Below, one piece after another: positions 1 to 5,290 of a DNA stretch of 10,844 nucleotides; position 1 is the first letter of the stretch, and each line of letters begins with the position of its first letter. This stretch comes from CAYNWK01 sp964400875. Lineage in GTDB: Bacteria; Chloroflexota; Anaerolineae; Anaerolineales; UBA4823. The translations under genes were made by a program, and so were the position numbers. The stretch covers positions 1 to 10,844 of the forward strand of contig CAYNWK010000143.1 of the NCBI GenBank assembly GCA_964400875.1. Reading direction: 5' to 3'. The notes under the pieces were generated by a model. The model saw only the letters and a list, made by a program, of their open reading frames with translations. It was not told where the DNA came from and did not search any database.

Positions 1-67
1 AATAGGAACTCCACTTTATTCGTTAGGAACACAACGCCAACCAAACGAGTGAGCAGCAGATCGACCC

Positions 68-241
68 TCACCCGAGTTTCTCTACGATGAGCAAGAAATT
101 CACCTGAGGGACCCAAAAAGCCAGGATCGTGACGTTCGGGATTATCGCCACGACTTCACCCTCCAGGCTATTCAGAAATTGTTCCAATTTAGTCTGATCC
201 TTGCTCATACTGATATCGAAACGATGAACTTTGTATTTCAT
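68..241 (-). CDS. 57-residue conserved small protein, MKYKVHRFDI type
   Basis: A small gene of 58 codons including the TGA stop. The product begins MKYKVHRFDISMSKDQ, has a middle containing LEQFLNSLEGEVVAIIPNV, and ends NFLLIVEKLG. The start is supported by a GGAGAGAGG Shine-Dalgarno stretch a few bases upstream on the minus strand. The layout (a YKV strand, a helix with LEQFLNSLEGE, a strand VVAIIPNV, a final strand FLLIVEKL) resembles DUF4177-like small alpha/beta proteins, in which a short helix precedes a 'G-W/V-hhhhh' strand. I recognise this kind of protein from Chloroflexota genomes, but no function is known to me. There is no signal peptide or membrane segment. It stands alone, with about 400 bases of non-coding DNA upstream. 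Confidence 0.75.
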   Translation of the reverse strand: MKYKVHRFDISMSKDQTKLEQFLNSLEGEVVAIIPNVTILAFWVPQVNFLLIVEKLG

Positions 242-472
242 GATCCCTCTCTCCTTACTCGACTCACCGGGCTATCTGAGAGAACAAAAATACTCGGAAT
301 CGGAGGGAATTCCGCGCGTATAGTATTTCTTGCATAAATACACAAGTGTACTATATTTATTACACTTTGTCTCTATTTTGCTCTTTTGTAGTATCGCGAT
401 TCCCCCGCCAGCCTCTTAAGTTCCCTTGCAGTTGCCAGCCGCCACTGTCCGCGGGTTCAGGGCGATCTTCGA

Positions 473-493
473 CCAGCCGGGATAACCGGCTGG
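473..493. repeat. Inverted repeat, 8-bp arms
   Basis: CCAGCCGG at 473-480 and CCGGCTGG at 486-493 are perfect complements around a 5-base loop. No T-run follows on either strand, so it is not a clear intrinsic terminator. Confidence 0.5.
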
Positions 494-591
494 CATGCTG
501 TCGCCTGTACAAATGAAACCCGATGATGATCGGACCCACTCTGATCAAGAGTTTGTAGAGGAACCTCAAATCCTGGTTTTCTGTTCGCCTG

Positions 592-616
592 CAGATCGTC
601 GCCAGGCGACGATCTG
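592..616 (-). terminator. Perfect 11-bp hairpin after the membrane-protein gene
   Basis: CAGATCGTCGC at 592-602 pairs perfectly with GCGACGATCTG at 606-616 around a 3-base loop. It sits about 30 bases past the stop codon of the minus-strand gene ending at 649, where a transcription terminator is expected. No T-run follows the stem on the minus strand, so it may instead act as an mRNA 3'-end stabiliser. Confidence 0.4.
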
Positions 617-648
617 GCCCTGCGCCCCTTGGATGCTCCCACTATGAC

Positions 649-1245
649 TCAGGCTGCGTTAATTGCCTGGACCGGAGCTCGATCCCGGTAGGCGAGCAGA
701 CCGGAAAGGGTCAACCCGGTCGTGAGGGTGTAGACCAGGACGACGATGGTGGAGGCGAGGATACCGGAGCGGTTGATCAGATCCGTCGCCAGAACCGGAT
801 AGAAACCAAAACCAAGCCCGCCTGCGCTGCCCAGCAGCCAGAGCGAGGACCCCGGAAGGCGAGACCGGAGGATCAACCACTGGGGCAACCCAACCAACAA
901 ACCGATTAAGAGGACTCCGAAAGTTAGCGAAAATACGGACTCGTCGCCGAAGGTTTGCGAGAACGCATCCGGAATGAGCTGATCAAAGATGATCGCCCCC
1001 CAGAGCAGCAGGCCGAGGGGGACGGTCAGGATCCACAGGCCGGAGACCGGCGCGATCCGCCGCAAGGCGAGCCACTGCGCCAGGCTGAGGGGGACCAAAC
1101 TCAGCAGGAAAGCGATCGTACCAAAGAGCCTCGAGGGTATCGCCGGTTGCGCCAGGCTGAGTAACCCCAGCAGGCCGAATCCGATGAAATTCGCCAGGAC
1201 CCAGGTCAGAAGCGCTTTGCCCGTATTGCCGGAATTCTGAAACAT
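649..1245 (-). CDS. Multi-pass membrane protein with internal duplication
   Basis: A 198-residue, very hydrophobic protein with about six predicted membrane segments, so it lies in the cytoplasmic membrane. Two stretches resemble each other: residues 57-72 (QWLALRRIAPVSGLWI) and 122-137 (QWLILRSRLPGSSLWL), 65 residues apart. Each sits at the end of one membrane helix and leads into the next. The QWLxLR...W signature recurs in hypothetical membrane proteins of Chloroflexota and Cyanobacteria; I know of no assigned function. The ATG start follows GAGGTGGGG on the minus strand, and a near-consensus promoter lies about 50 bases upstream (1293-1321). The gene appears to be transcribed alone, with a strong hairpin just past its stop codon. 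Confidence 0.8.
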   Translation of the reverse strand: MFQNSGNTGKALLTWVLANFIGFGLLGLLSLAQPAIPSRLFGTIAFLLSLVPLSLAQWLALRRIAPVSGLWILTVPLGLLLWGAIIFDQLIPDAFSQTFGDESVFSLTFGVLLIGLLVGLPQWLILRSRLPGSSLWLLGSAGGLGFGFYPVLATDLINRSGILASTIVVLVYTLTTGLTLSGLLAYRDRAPVQAINAA

Positions 1246-1292
1246 TCCCCACCTCGCTTTATAGATAGGTATACGACATATATTCCGGCTAT

Positions 1293-1321
1293 AGTATACA
1301 ATTTCTGCGAAAGAAAGTCAA
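1293..1321 (-). promoter_or_regulatory. Sigma-70-type promoter for the gene at 649-1245
   Basis: On the minus strand, TTGACT (1316-1321) and TATACT (1293-1298) are separated by exactly 17 bases. Each box differs from consensus at one or two positions. The transcript would start close upstream of the gene's ribosome binding site. Confidence 0.75.
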
Positions 1322-1400
1322 ACTTGTGATCTCACGGCCTACAAAACCGGCCAGCCCAGTACACGCCGGTTCGCCATTCTCTTACCCTATTCCCTCTCCC

Positions 1401-1769
1401 CTATCCCTTAACATACGACAGTTTCTCCAGGATCAACCCTCCTCGCACCCGGAAGATATCGACCCCGCGCACGTGCCCATCCCCCCAGTTGTACACCCAG
1501 CACATCACGCAGCGCTCGCCAAAGCCGAAAATATCCTCGATCTTGATCTGCGCCTGGGGCGACTGGCGGAAGAAGTCCTGCCAGAATTGGGCGACTTCAC
1601 CCTTCCCTGAATACCTGGCGCCGTCGGGTGCGGGTTCGGTGTTTTCGAAGACGCAGTCCTCGCTCATCAGCGCCATCATGCCTGCGACGTCGTGGCGGTT
1701 GAAGGCCTCGTTGAAATCCAGGACCACGCGCAGCGCCGCTTCTAGCCTGGACAGTCGGGTTGGGCTCAT
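1401..1769 (-). CDS. SnoaL/NTF2-like family protein
   Basis: A 122-residue protein of the usual length for the SnoaL-like branch of the NTF2 superfamily (alpha+beta cone fold). Visible hallmarks are the N-terminal helix with FNEAFNRHDVAGMMALMSEDCVFE, a middle GxxxVAQFWQDFFR helix, and a C-terminal sheet ending VRGVDIFRVRGGLILEKLSYVKG, which is typical of 'nuclear transport factor 2 family' or ketosteroid-isomerase-like proteins. Such proteins bind or isomerise small hydrophobic molecules; the substrate cannot be read from sequence. No signal peptide, so probably cytosolic. The ATG follows GGAGG (1782-1786 on the plus strand), with a rather long 12-base spacer. It lies 44 bases downstream of the repeat-protein gene's stop codon and could share its transcript. 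Confidence 0.85.
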   Translation of the reverse strand: MSPTRLSRLEAALRVVLDFNEAFNRHDVAGMMALMSEDCVFENTEPAPDGARYSGKGEVAQFWQDFFRQSPQAQIKIEDIFGFGERCVMCWVYNWGDGHVRGVDIFRVRGGLILEKLSYVKG

Positions 1770-1813
1770 GGCGGTTGAACGCCTCCTTCGAGAGAGCTGA
1801 GTTTCATCTTTAG

Positions 1814-2092
1814 CTAGCTCTTGTTCTCCTGTTCCTCTTGACGCGTTTTTCTATCTTGCTCCCGCTGCAGATCCAGCTGCTCCTGCTCCTCTCGGCGGAG
1901 TTTTCGCTCCACTTCCAGCTGCTTGTCTACCTGCTCTTGCTCCTCTCGTCGCTGCTGGCGCGCCGCTTCCTGTTGTCTCTCCAGCTGTTCTCGTTCCTTG
2001 CGCCGCAGTTTTCGTTCTTTTTCCTGCTGCTGTTCCAGTTCCCGGCGTTTCTGTTTCCGCTGCTCGAGTTCTTCTTGCTGGTTCTCGCTCAT
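1814..2092 (-). CDS. Charged helical protein with 18-residue tandem repeats
   Basis: A 92-residue protein made almost wholly of E, Q, R, K, L and D. From residue 26 it consists of tandem 18-residue units that begin at 26, 44, 62 and 80. Their cores are RKLRRKEREQLERQ, RQQRREEQEQVDKQ, RKLRREEQEQLDLQ and RKTRQEEQEN. There is no proline or glycine, so a continuous alpha helix is expected, either a coiled coil or a single stable charged helix. Eighteen residues equal five helical turns, or 11+7 in coiled-coil terms. The ATG follows GGAAG at a normal distance. No signal peptide or membrane segment. No family is recognised and no function can be given. The opposite strand is open through the region because of the biased codons, but that hydrophobic reading is a shadow. 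Confidence 0.65.
   Translation of the reverse strand: MSENQQEELEQRKQKRRELEQQQEKERKLRRKEREQLERQQEAARQQRREEQEQVDKQLEVERKLRREEQEQLDLQREQDRKTRQEEQENKS
1817..2017 (-). repeat. 54-bp tandem coding repeat, about 3.7 units
   Basis: The DNA encoding residues 26-92 of the helical protein is built from 54-base units (1964-2017, 1910-1963, 1856-1909, and a partial unit at 1817-1855). The units have diverged in sequence but keep their phase, so repeat number could vary between strains. Confidence 0.6.
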
Positions 2093-2150
2093 TGCACTTC
2101 CTTTGGTTTACTCTTTGGATTTAGGGGTTACGCAGTTCGACAGGGAAGTC

Positions 2151-2187
2151 GGGGTGTTTGGGCGGGTGAAGCCCGCCCAAACACCCC
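2151..2187. repeat. Perfect 16-bp inverted repeat (terminator or REP-like hairpin)
   Basis: GGGGTGTTTGGGCGGG at 2151-2166 is followed by a 5-base loop and its perfect complement at 2172-2187. It lies between the broken reductase gene and the repeat-protein gene, both on the minus strand. There is no T-run on the minus strand, and only a short CTTTCCTC follows on the plus strand. Hairpins of this kind can end transcription or be dispersed REP-like elements; I see no second full copy in this window. Confidence 0.7.
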
Positions 2188-2221
2188 CTTTCCTCACCCA
2201 AGTGCGTAAGCTCTAGGATTA

Positions 2222-2644
2222 TTAAAATGCCGTTTTCTCTGGATGCGATGGCTGAAACTTCAATTTCTCGAAATGCGTCCTCCTGAGCAGGCGCAGGACC
2301 AGCCGCTGCGCCGGCGGGAACGCGGCCAGGCCGGTTTGGGTCTCCAGGGGTTCAATCTGGTTGATGGGGTATTCTTTGCCATGCCAGACCACCACACAGC
2401 CCCCGGCCGCCACGATATTCTTGTGCTAATCCACTTCAGGCCCGTAGGTGAGCTCGATCACGTAGCCTTCTTCAACAGGCGCCACGATGATGGGCGTCTC
2501 GTAATGCCTGCCGCTGCGCCGGCCCACGTGCCGAATGATGGAGAATGGGCCCAGGTTGGACCGCGCCATCCGGCGGGTCAGCGGGTTCAAGGTGTGCTTG
2601 AGGACCAGGAGAAGGCTCTTGCGGAGTCGCTGTGAAAGGTTCAT
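2222..2644 (-). pseudogene. Ddn-like F420H2-dependent reductase gene with in-frame stop
   Basis: The reading frame encodes a 140-codon protein of the deazaflavin-dependent nitroreductase (Ddn, DUF385) family, which uses reduced F420 to reduce quinones or nitro compounds. Visible are the N-terminal helix, the cofactor-region motif VGRRSGRHYETPI (about residues 40-52), then VIELTYGPEVD, and after the interruption HKNIVAAGGCVVVWHGKEYP. Codon 73 is TAG (2426-2428) where the family normally has Trp in a D-W-[HY]-[KR]-N motif, so a single G-to-A change (TGG to TAG) explains it. The frame is otherwise intact to a TAA at 2222-2224. The start has AGGAGG (2653-2658 on the plus strand) 8 bases upstream. 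Alternatives are a sequencing or assembly error, or suppression. As it stands, translation would give only 72 residues. Confidence 0.75.
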
Positions 2645-2672
2645 CCTTGCTGCCTCCTGTCCATCTAGGCCT

Positions 2673-2707
2673 GTACTGACAATATCAGTTTAGTACAAAT
2701 ATATCAG
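2673..2707. promoter_or_regulatory. Repeat-rich operator candidate upstream of reductase gene
   Basis: GTACT (2673-2677) and AGTAC (2692-2696) form an inverted repeat. CTGA-CAATA-TCAG (2676-2688) forms a second, and ATATCAG occurs twice (2682-2688, 2701-2707), 19 bases apart. This clustering just upstream of the Ddn-like gene's ribosome binding site suggests a repressor site, but the promoter boxes themselves are not clear. Confidence 0.35.
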
Positions 2708-2708
2708 G

Positions 2709-2786
2709 TCAGGCTTTTATTTTGACCTCAAGAGAAGCAGCAATCATATACCAACCATCCGGACTTCGGTAGACCTTTTTTGTCAT
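2709..2786 (-). CDS. Possible 25-residue peptide
   Basis: ATG preceded by AGAGGTTGGGGGA on the minus strand opens 25 codons (MTKKVYRSPDGWYMI...VKIKA) ending in TGA. It lies between the tRNA and the broken reductase gene. The beginning KKVYRSPDG faintly recalls the start of PspC-type proteins, but there is no PspC domain. It may be a relic, a leader peptide or chance. Confidence 0.2.
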   Translation of the reverse strand: MTKKVYRSPDGWYMIAASLEVKIKA

Positions 2787-2852
2787 TCCCCCAACCTCTG
2801 ATCAGACGGTTACCCAAAATTGCCAAACCACCCGGACAGAGGTTCCTAAATA

Positions 2853-2924
2853 TGGGCCCGGTAGGATTCGAACCTACGACCAAACGGTTATGAGCCGTCC
2901 GCTCTGCCGCTGAGCTACGGGCCC
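2853..2924 (-). tRNA. tRNA, anticodon CAT, probably tRNA-Ile2 (lysidine-modified)
   Basis: A complete cloverleaf on the minus strand: acceptor GGGCCCG/CGGGCCC, D arm GCTC-AGCGGCA-GAGC, anticodon arm GACGG-CTCATAA-CCGTT, variable loop TGGTC, T arm GTAGG-TTCGAAT-CCTAC, discriminator A at 2853. The anticodon CAT reads Met, or Ile (AUA) once TilS changes C34 to lysidine. Features matching known TilS substrates are the C4:G69 and C5:G68 acceptor pairs, A73, and the TTGGTC context 3' of the anticodon stem, as in E. coli tRNA-Ile2. It is not an initiator type, because the anticodon stem lacks the three G:C pairs. CCA is not encoded and must be added afterwards. Confidence 0.93.
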
Positions 2925-3238
2925 GCTTTATTTCTTCCCGGCCGCGTTCATTCTAACGCATTCTAACTCGAGGTGCAAGCGCCCTGGTGGGGAATCGCCA
3001 GCTCACAAACTATCGAACCCTGACCAGGACGACGTCTATTTGCCCGCCTAAAGCCCCATTCAGAACTCATCCAAAAGTAGGATGATTTTGATTGGAATTC
3101 GAGCAATAATCCCAAAATTGAAATCCATTCCACGGGAATTACGCAGATTGCCGCGGTAGTGAGAGAAACAAGCTCACCACCCTGGTATTTGTGACGTGAG
3201 ACTCCAATTTGCCGCTACGTGCACAGGCAGGTGATCAA
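2925..3238. other. Intergenic region between divergent tRNA and CPBP genes
   Basis: Apart from the tRNA promoter (2950-2978), this stretch holds a small hairpin CATCC/GGATG near 3069-3085 and an imperfect one at 3155-3181 (GGTAGTGAG against CTCACCACC, one mismatch). The promoter of the rightward CPBP gene must lie here, but I could not fix convincing boxes. Confidence 0.5.
2950..2978 (-). promoter_or_regulatory. Promoter of the CAT tRNA
   Basis: On the minus strand, TTGCAC (2973-2978) and TAGAAT (2950-2955) have a 17-base spacer, with transcription expected about 20 bases before the mature tRNA 5' end. The -10 box lies within a short direct repeat (TTAGAATG twice). Confidence 0.65.
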
Positions 3239-4018
3239 ATGGATACAGCGATTTCTCCACCCAGAAACCAGTCCCGGAACGGCTTGCGCCTTGGGCGCTC
3301 TTCAGCTGTCGGACCAGCGCTGATGTTGGTGGCGCGCCTATCTCTGGCGCTGGTCACCCAGCTGTTCCTGGCCGGGATCTTTCTGCTGACGAAGGATTCA
3401 CACCCCTGGCAAGCCGCCGCCTCCTGGTGGATGGTGACCGGTACGCTGGTCGATCTGGGTTGTCTCGTCCTGTTAATTCGCTTAACTCGCCGGGAGGGGA
3501 TTCGCCTCGTCGATCTGCTTGGCATCCAGCGTTCCCTAGTTGGCCGTGACCTGTTACTGGGGCTGCTTTACACGGTGGCGTTAGTTCCCGCTATCCTGAT
3601 CGGCAGCCTGCTCACTCAAATATTCTTTGGTTCGCCTGCTCCCCCTCAGGTATCTATTGCAGCGGGGTTGCCGCTTTGGGCTGCCCTTTACAGCATTTTG
3701 GTCTGGCCGGTAGTCTGGGCCTTCACCGAAGAAACCACCTACCTGGGATACGCGCTGCCGCGCCTGGAGGCGTTGTTTGGGCGCGCCTGGGTCCCGGCGC
3801 TGCTGGTCGTGTTCTTCTGGGCGTTGCAGCATATCACCATGCCCTTGATTTTCGATGGGCGCTACCTTCTTTATCGTGCCCTGTCAGCCTTGCCCGTAAC
3901 CGCCACGATCACGCTCCTTTTCTATTTCCGCGGCAGGCGCTTGCTGCCTTTGATGGTGATGCATTGGCTCTCTAACGCTTTGACTGCTATCCTGGCGGCC
4001 TTCCTGGTGGTTCGCTGA
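3239..4018 (+). CDS. CPBP-family intramembrane metalloprotease
   Basis: A 259-residue membrane protein of the CPBP/Abi (CAAX protease and bacteriocin-processing, Rce1-like) family, with about seven or eight predicted helices in the cytoplasmic membrane. Family motifs in order: E164-E165 in FTEETTYLGY (motif 1), F194xxxH198 in FFWALQH (motif 2), and H242xxxN246 in MHWLSN (motif 3). These supply the catalytic glutamate and histidines. Motif 1 is normally EExxxR, and here the Arg position is Leu (EETTYL), so activity may differ. Bacterial members process peptides or act in immunity or protein maturation; the substrate is unknown. I chose ATG 3239 because GCAGGTG lies just upstream; a TTG at 3209 would add ten residues without a better site. 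It heads a rightward set of three membrane-protein genes. Confidence 0.85.
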   Translation: MDTAISPPRNQSRNGLRLGRSSAVGPALMLVARLSLALVTQLFLAGIFLLTKDSHPWQAAASWWMVTGTLVDLGCLVLLIRLTRREGIRLVDLLGIQRSLVGRDLLLGLLYTVALVPAILIGSLLTQIFFGSPAPPQVSIAAGLPLWAALYSILVWPVVWAFTEETTYLGYALPRLEALFGRAWVPALLVVFFWALQHITMPLIFDGRYLLYRALSALPVTATITLLFYFRGRRLLPLMVMHWLSNALTAILAAFLVVR

Positions 4019-4092
4019 TCGTCGTTGGGCTGGGGTGTTTGAAGCCGCCAACTATCTCTGCGGATATGCAATTGAGGAGGCATCTTGTTGAG

Positions 4093-4431
4093 ATGACTGC
4101 CATAAAAATCATCAACTTATTGCTGCGTTTTCTTCTAGAGCTGGGCGCGCTGGCTGCGGTGGGCTACTGGGGTTTCCATACCGGCCGGAGCGTACTGACC
4201 AAGATTATTTTGGGCCTTGGCGCCCCACTTTTGGTGGCGGTTTTTTGGGGCGTATTTGTCGCTCCAGGCGCAGATGTGCCCGTATCCGGCGCGCTGCACC
4301 TGGTCATGGAGTTAGGCGTATTTGCCCTGGCGACCGCAAGCCTGTTCGCTGTGGATAGGCCCAGACTAGCTTGGATGCTTGGACTCGTGTTCGTAATTAA
4401 TCGCCTCTTGATGGCTTTTTGGAGACAATGA
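4093..4431 (+). CDS. YrdB-like (DUF2568) small membrane protein
   Basis: A 112-residue protein with four predicted membrane helices and a pattern I associate with the YrdB/DUF2568 family: LLLRFLLELGALAAVGYWGF, then GLGAPLLVAVFWGVFVAPGA, then LHLVMELGVFALATASLF, and a last helix ending INRLLMAFW. Function of the family is unknown. The reading frame extends upstream to 4039, but the only strong ribosome site, GAGGAGG at 4074-4080, points to ATG 4093, and MTAIKIINLLLRF is the usual family start. It follows the CPBP gene by about 75 bases. Its TGA overlaps the next gene's ATG (TGATG), so the two are probably translationally coupled. Confidence 0.75.
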   Translation: MTAIKIINLLLRFLLELGALAAVGYWGFHTGRSVLTKIILGLGAPLLVAVFWGVFVAPGADVPVSGALHLVMELGVFALATASLFAVDRPRLAWMLGLVFVINRLLMAFWRQ

Positions 4432-5087
4432 TGAAAGAAAGATGGTGGATCTTCACTTCAGGTTTCGTATTTGTGTTGGTCTGGTTGGCCGGGTTGATCA
4501 TCGCGCCCTCGTCGCCTGGAGCCAATGCCTCGATTGTCGAAGTGAGCTCCTATTATCGCAGCCACCAACAAAGCCAGTTGGTGCAAACATTTTTGGTTGA
4601 CGGAGTCGCCGGGATAGCTTTGTTGGCTTTCACCGCCGGGCTGCACAGCCTCTTTCAAAGGTCGGGGCTGGAGACTCAGATACTCTCCAATATCCTTTTT
4701 GGGGCCGGCCTCGCGGCTGCCAGCATCTCCCTCATTCAGGCAGCCTTGGGCGAAGCCCTCGCCAATCGCGGTTTACTTGCCATTGGAAATTCAGATACTA
4801 TCTTCGCGATCTTCGTTTTGCTGAACGCTGCCGACACCTTCAAGTTGTTGGCGCTCAGCCTGTTGATCGCCGCTGCGGTCGTGCTCACTTTTCGCGCCGG
4901 TATCCTGCCTCGCTGGCTCGGCTGGGTGGGTGTGGTGTTGTCTGTCACCCTGATCCTGGGAGGTTTGAGCTTCGTCCTTAGCAGCTCGGCTCTCTACATG
5001 CTGCTCTATGCCGCTTTGCCGCTGCTTTTGCTTTGGGTCGCTGCTGTCAGCCTGGTCAGTTTGCGATTTGCGGGTGATCTGTCCTGA
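4431..5087 (+). CDS. Multi-pass membrane protein of unknown function
   Basis: A 218-residue protein with an N-terminal membrane helix, an outside loop containing APSSPGANASIVEVSSYYRSHQQ, then about five more helices. The plan (helix, short loop with 'V..YY..H', helices, then RAGILPRWLGWVGVVLSV near residue 155) is common among uncharacterised membrane proteins of Actinobacteria and Chloroflexota, some annotated near DUF4386. I give no function. GGAG at 4421-4424 is 6 bases before ATG 4431, which overlaps the YrdB-like stop codon by one base; ATG 4428 is the alternative, with a very short spacer. It is the last gene of the rightward group; about 200 bases without a clear terminator separate it from the converging gene. 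Confidence 0.7.
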   Translation: MKERWWIFTSGFVFVLVWLAGLIIAPSSPGANASIVEVSSYYRSHQQSQLVQTFLVDGVAGIALLAFTAGLHSLFQRSGLETQILSNILFGAGLAAASISLIQAALGEALANRGLLAIGNSDTIFAIFVLLNAADTFKLLALSLLIAAAVVLTFRAGILPRWLGWVGVVLSVTLILGGLSFVLSSSALYMLLYAALPLLLLWVAAVSLVSLRFAGDLS

Positions 5088-5290
5088 GCGCTTGATGGTC
5101 CAAACGAGACCAGCTTTTAATGGTGATTGGGATCTCCCAAGAAATCTGTGGATCTCAGCCACTCATCACTGGCAGCGCAGCTCAGTTTGATATTGTGAAG
5201 TTAGCGCATCTTCCGCAAAGAACTCGACCTTTTTAAACAAACCGGGACGAAACCAGGGGCGAATTCTGCGGGGTAACTGCGTTCGCTATC

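Larger units (their letters stand above)
242..648. other. Intergenic region with two hairpins
   Basis: About 400 bases without a convincing gene. The part nearest the 57-residue gene (about 300-365) is AT-rich and probably holds its promoter. TACAC-AA-GTGTA at 339-350 is an operator-like inverted repeat. Two perfect hairpins lie further along, at 473-493 and 592-616. Two overlapping minus-strand reading frames (about 360-569 and 457-642) have no good ribosome binding site and I do not count them as genes. Confidence 0.6.

Noticed and set aside
360..642. Two overlapping minus-strand reading frames, one with a hydrophobic N-terminus (MRFLYKLLIRVGPIIIGF)
   Set aside because: No convincing ribosome site, a TTG start in the first, arginine-rich low-quality tails, and hairpins within the region.
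1838..2209. Long leucine-rich plus-strand frame opposite the repeat protein
   Set aside because: Glu/Gln/Arg codons read backwards give Leu/Ser, so it is a shadow; it also lacks a ribosome site and runs through the 16-bp hairpin.
2853..2924. tRNA gene as an integration site for a mobile element
   Set aside because: No duplicated tRNA 3' end, integrase or other mobility gene is seen in the window.
3155..3181. Imperfect hairpin before the CPBP gene as a riboswitch or terminator
   Set aside because: One mismatch, no T-run, and no fit to a riboswitch class I know.
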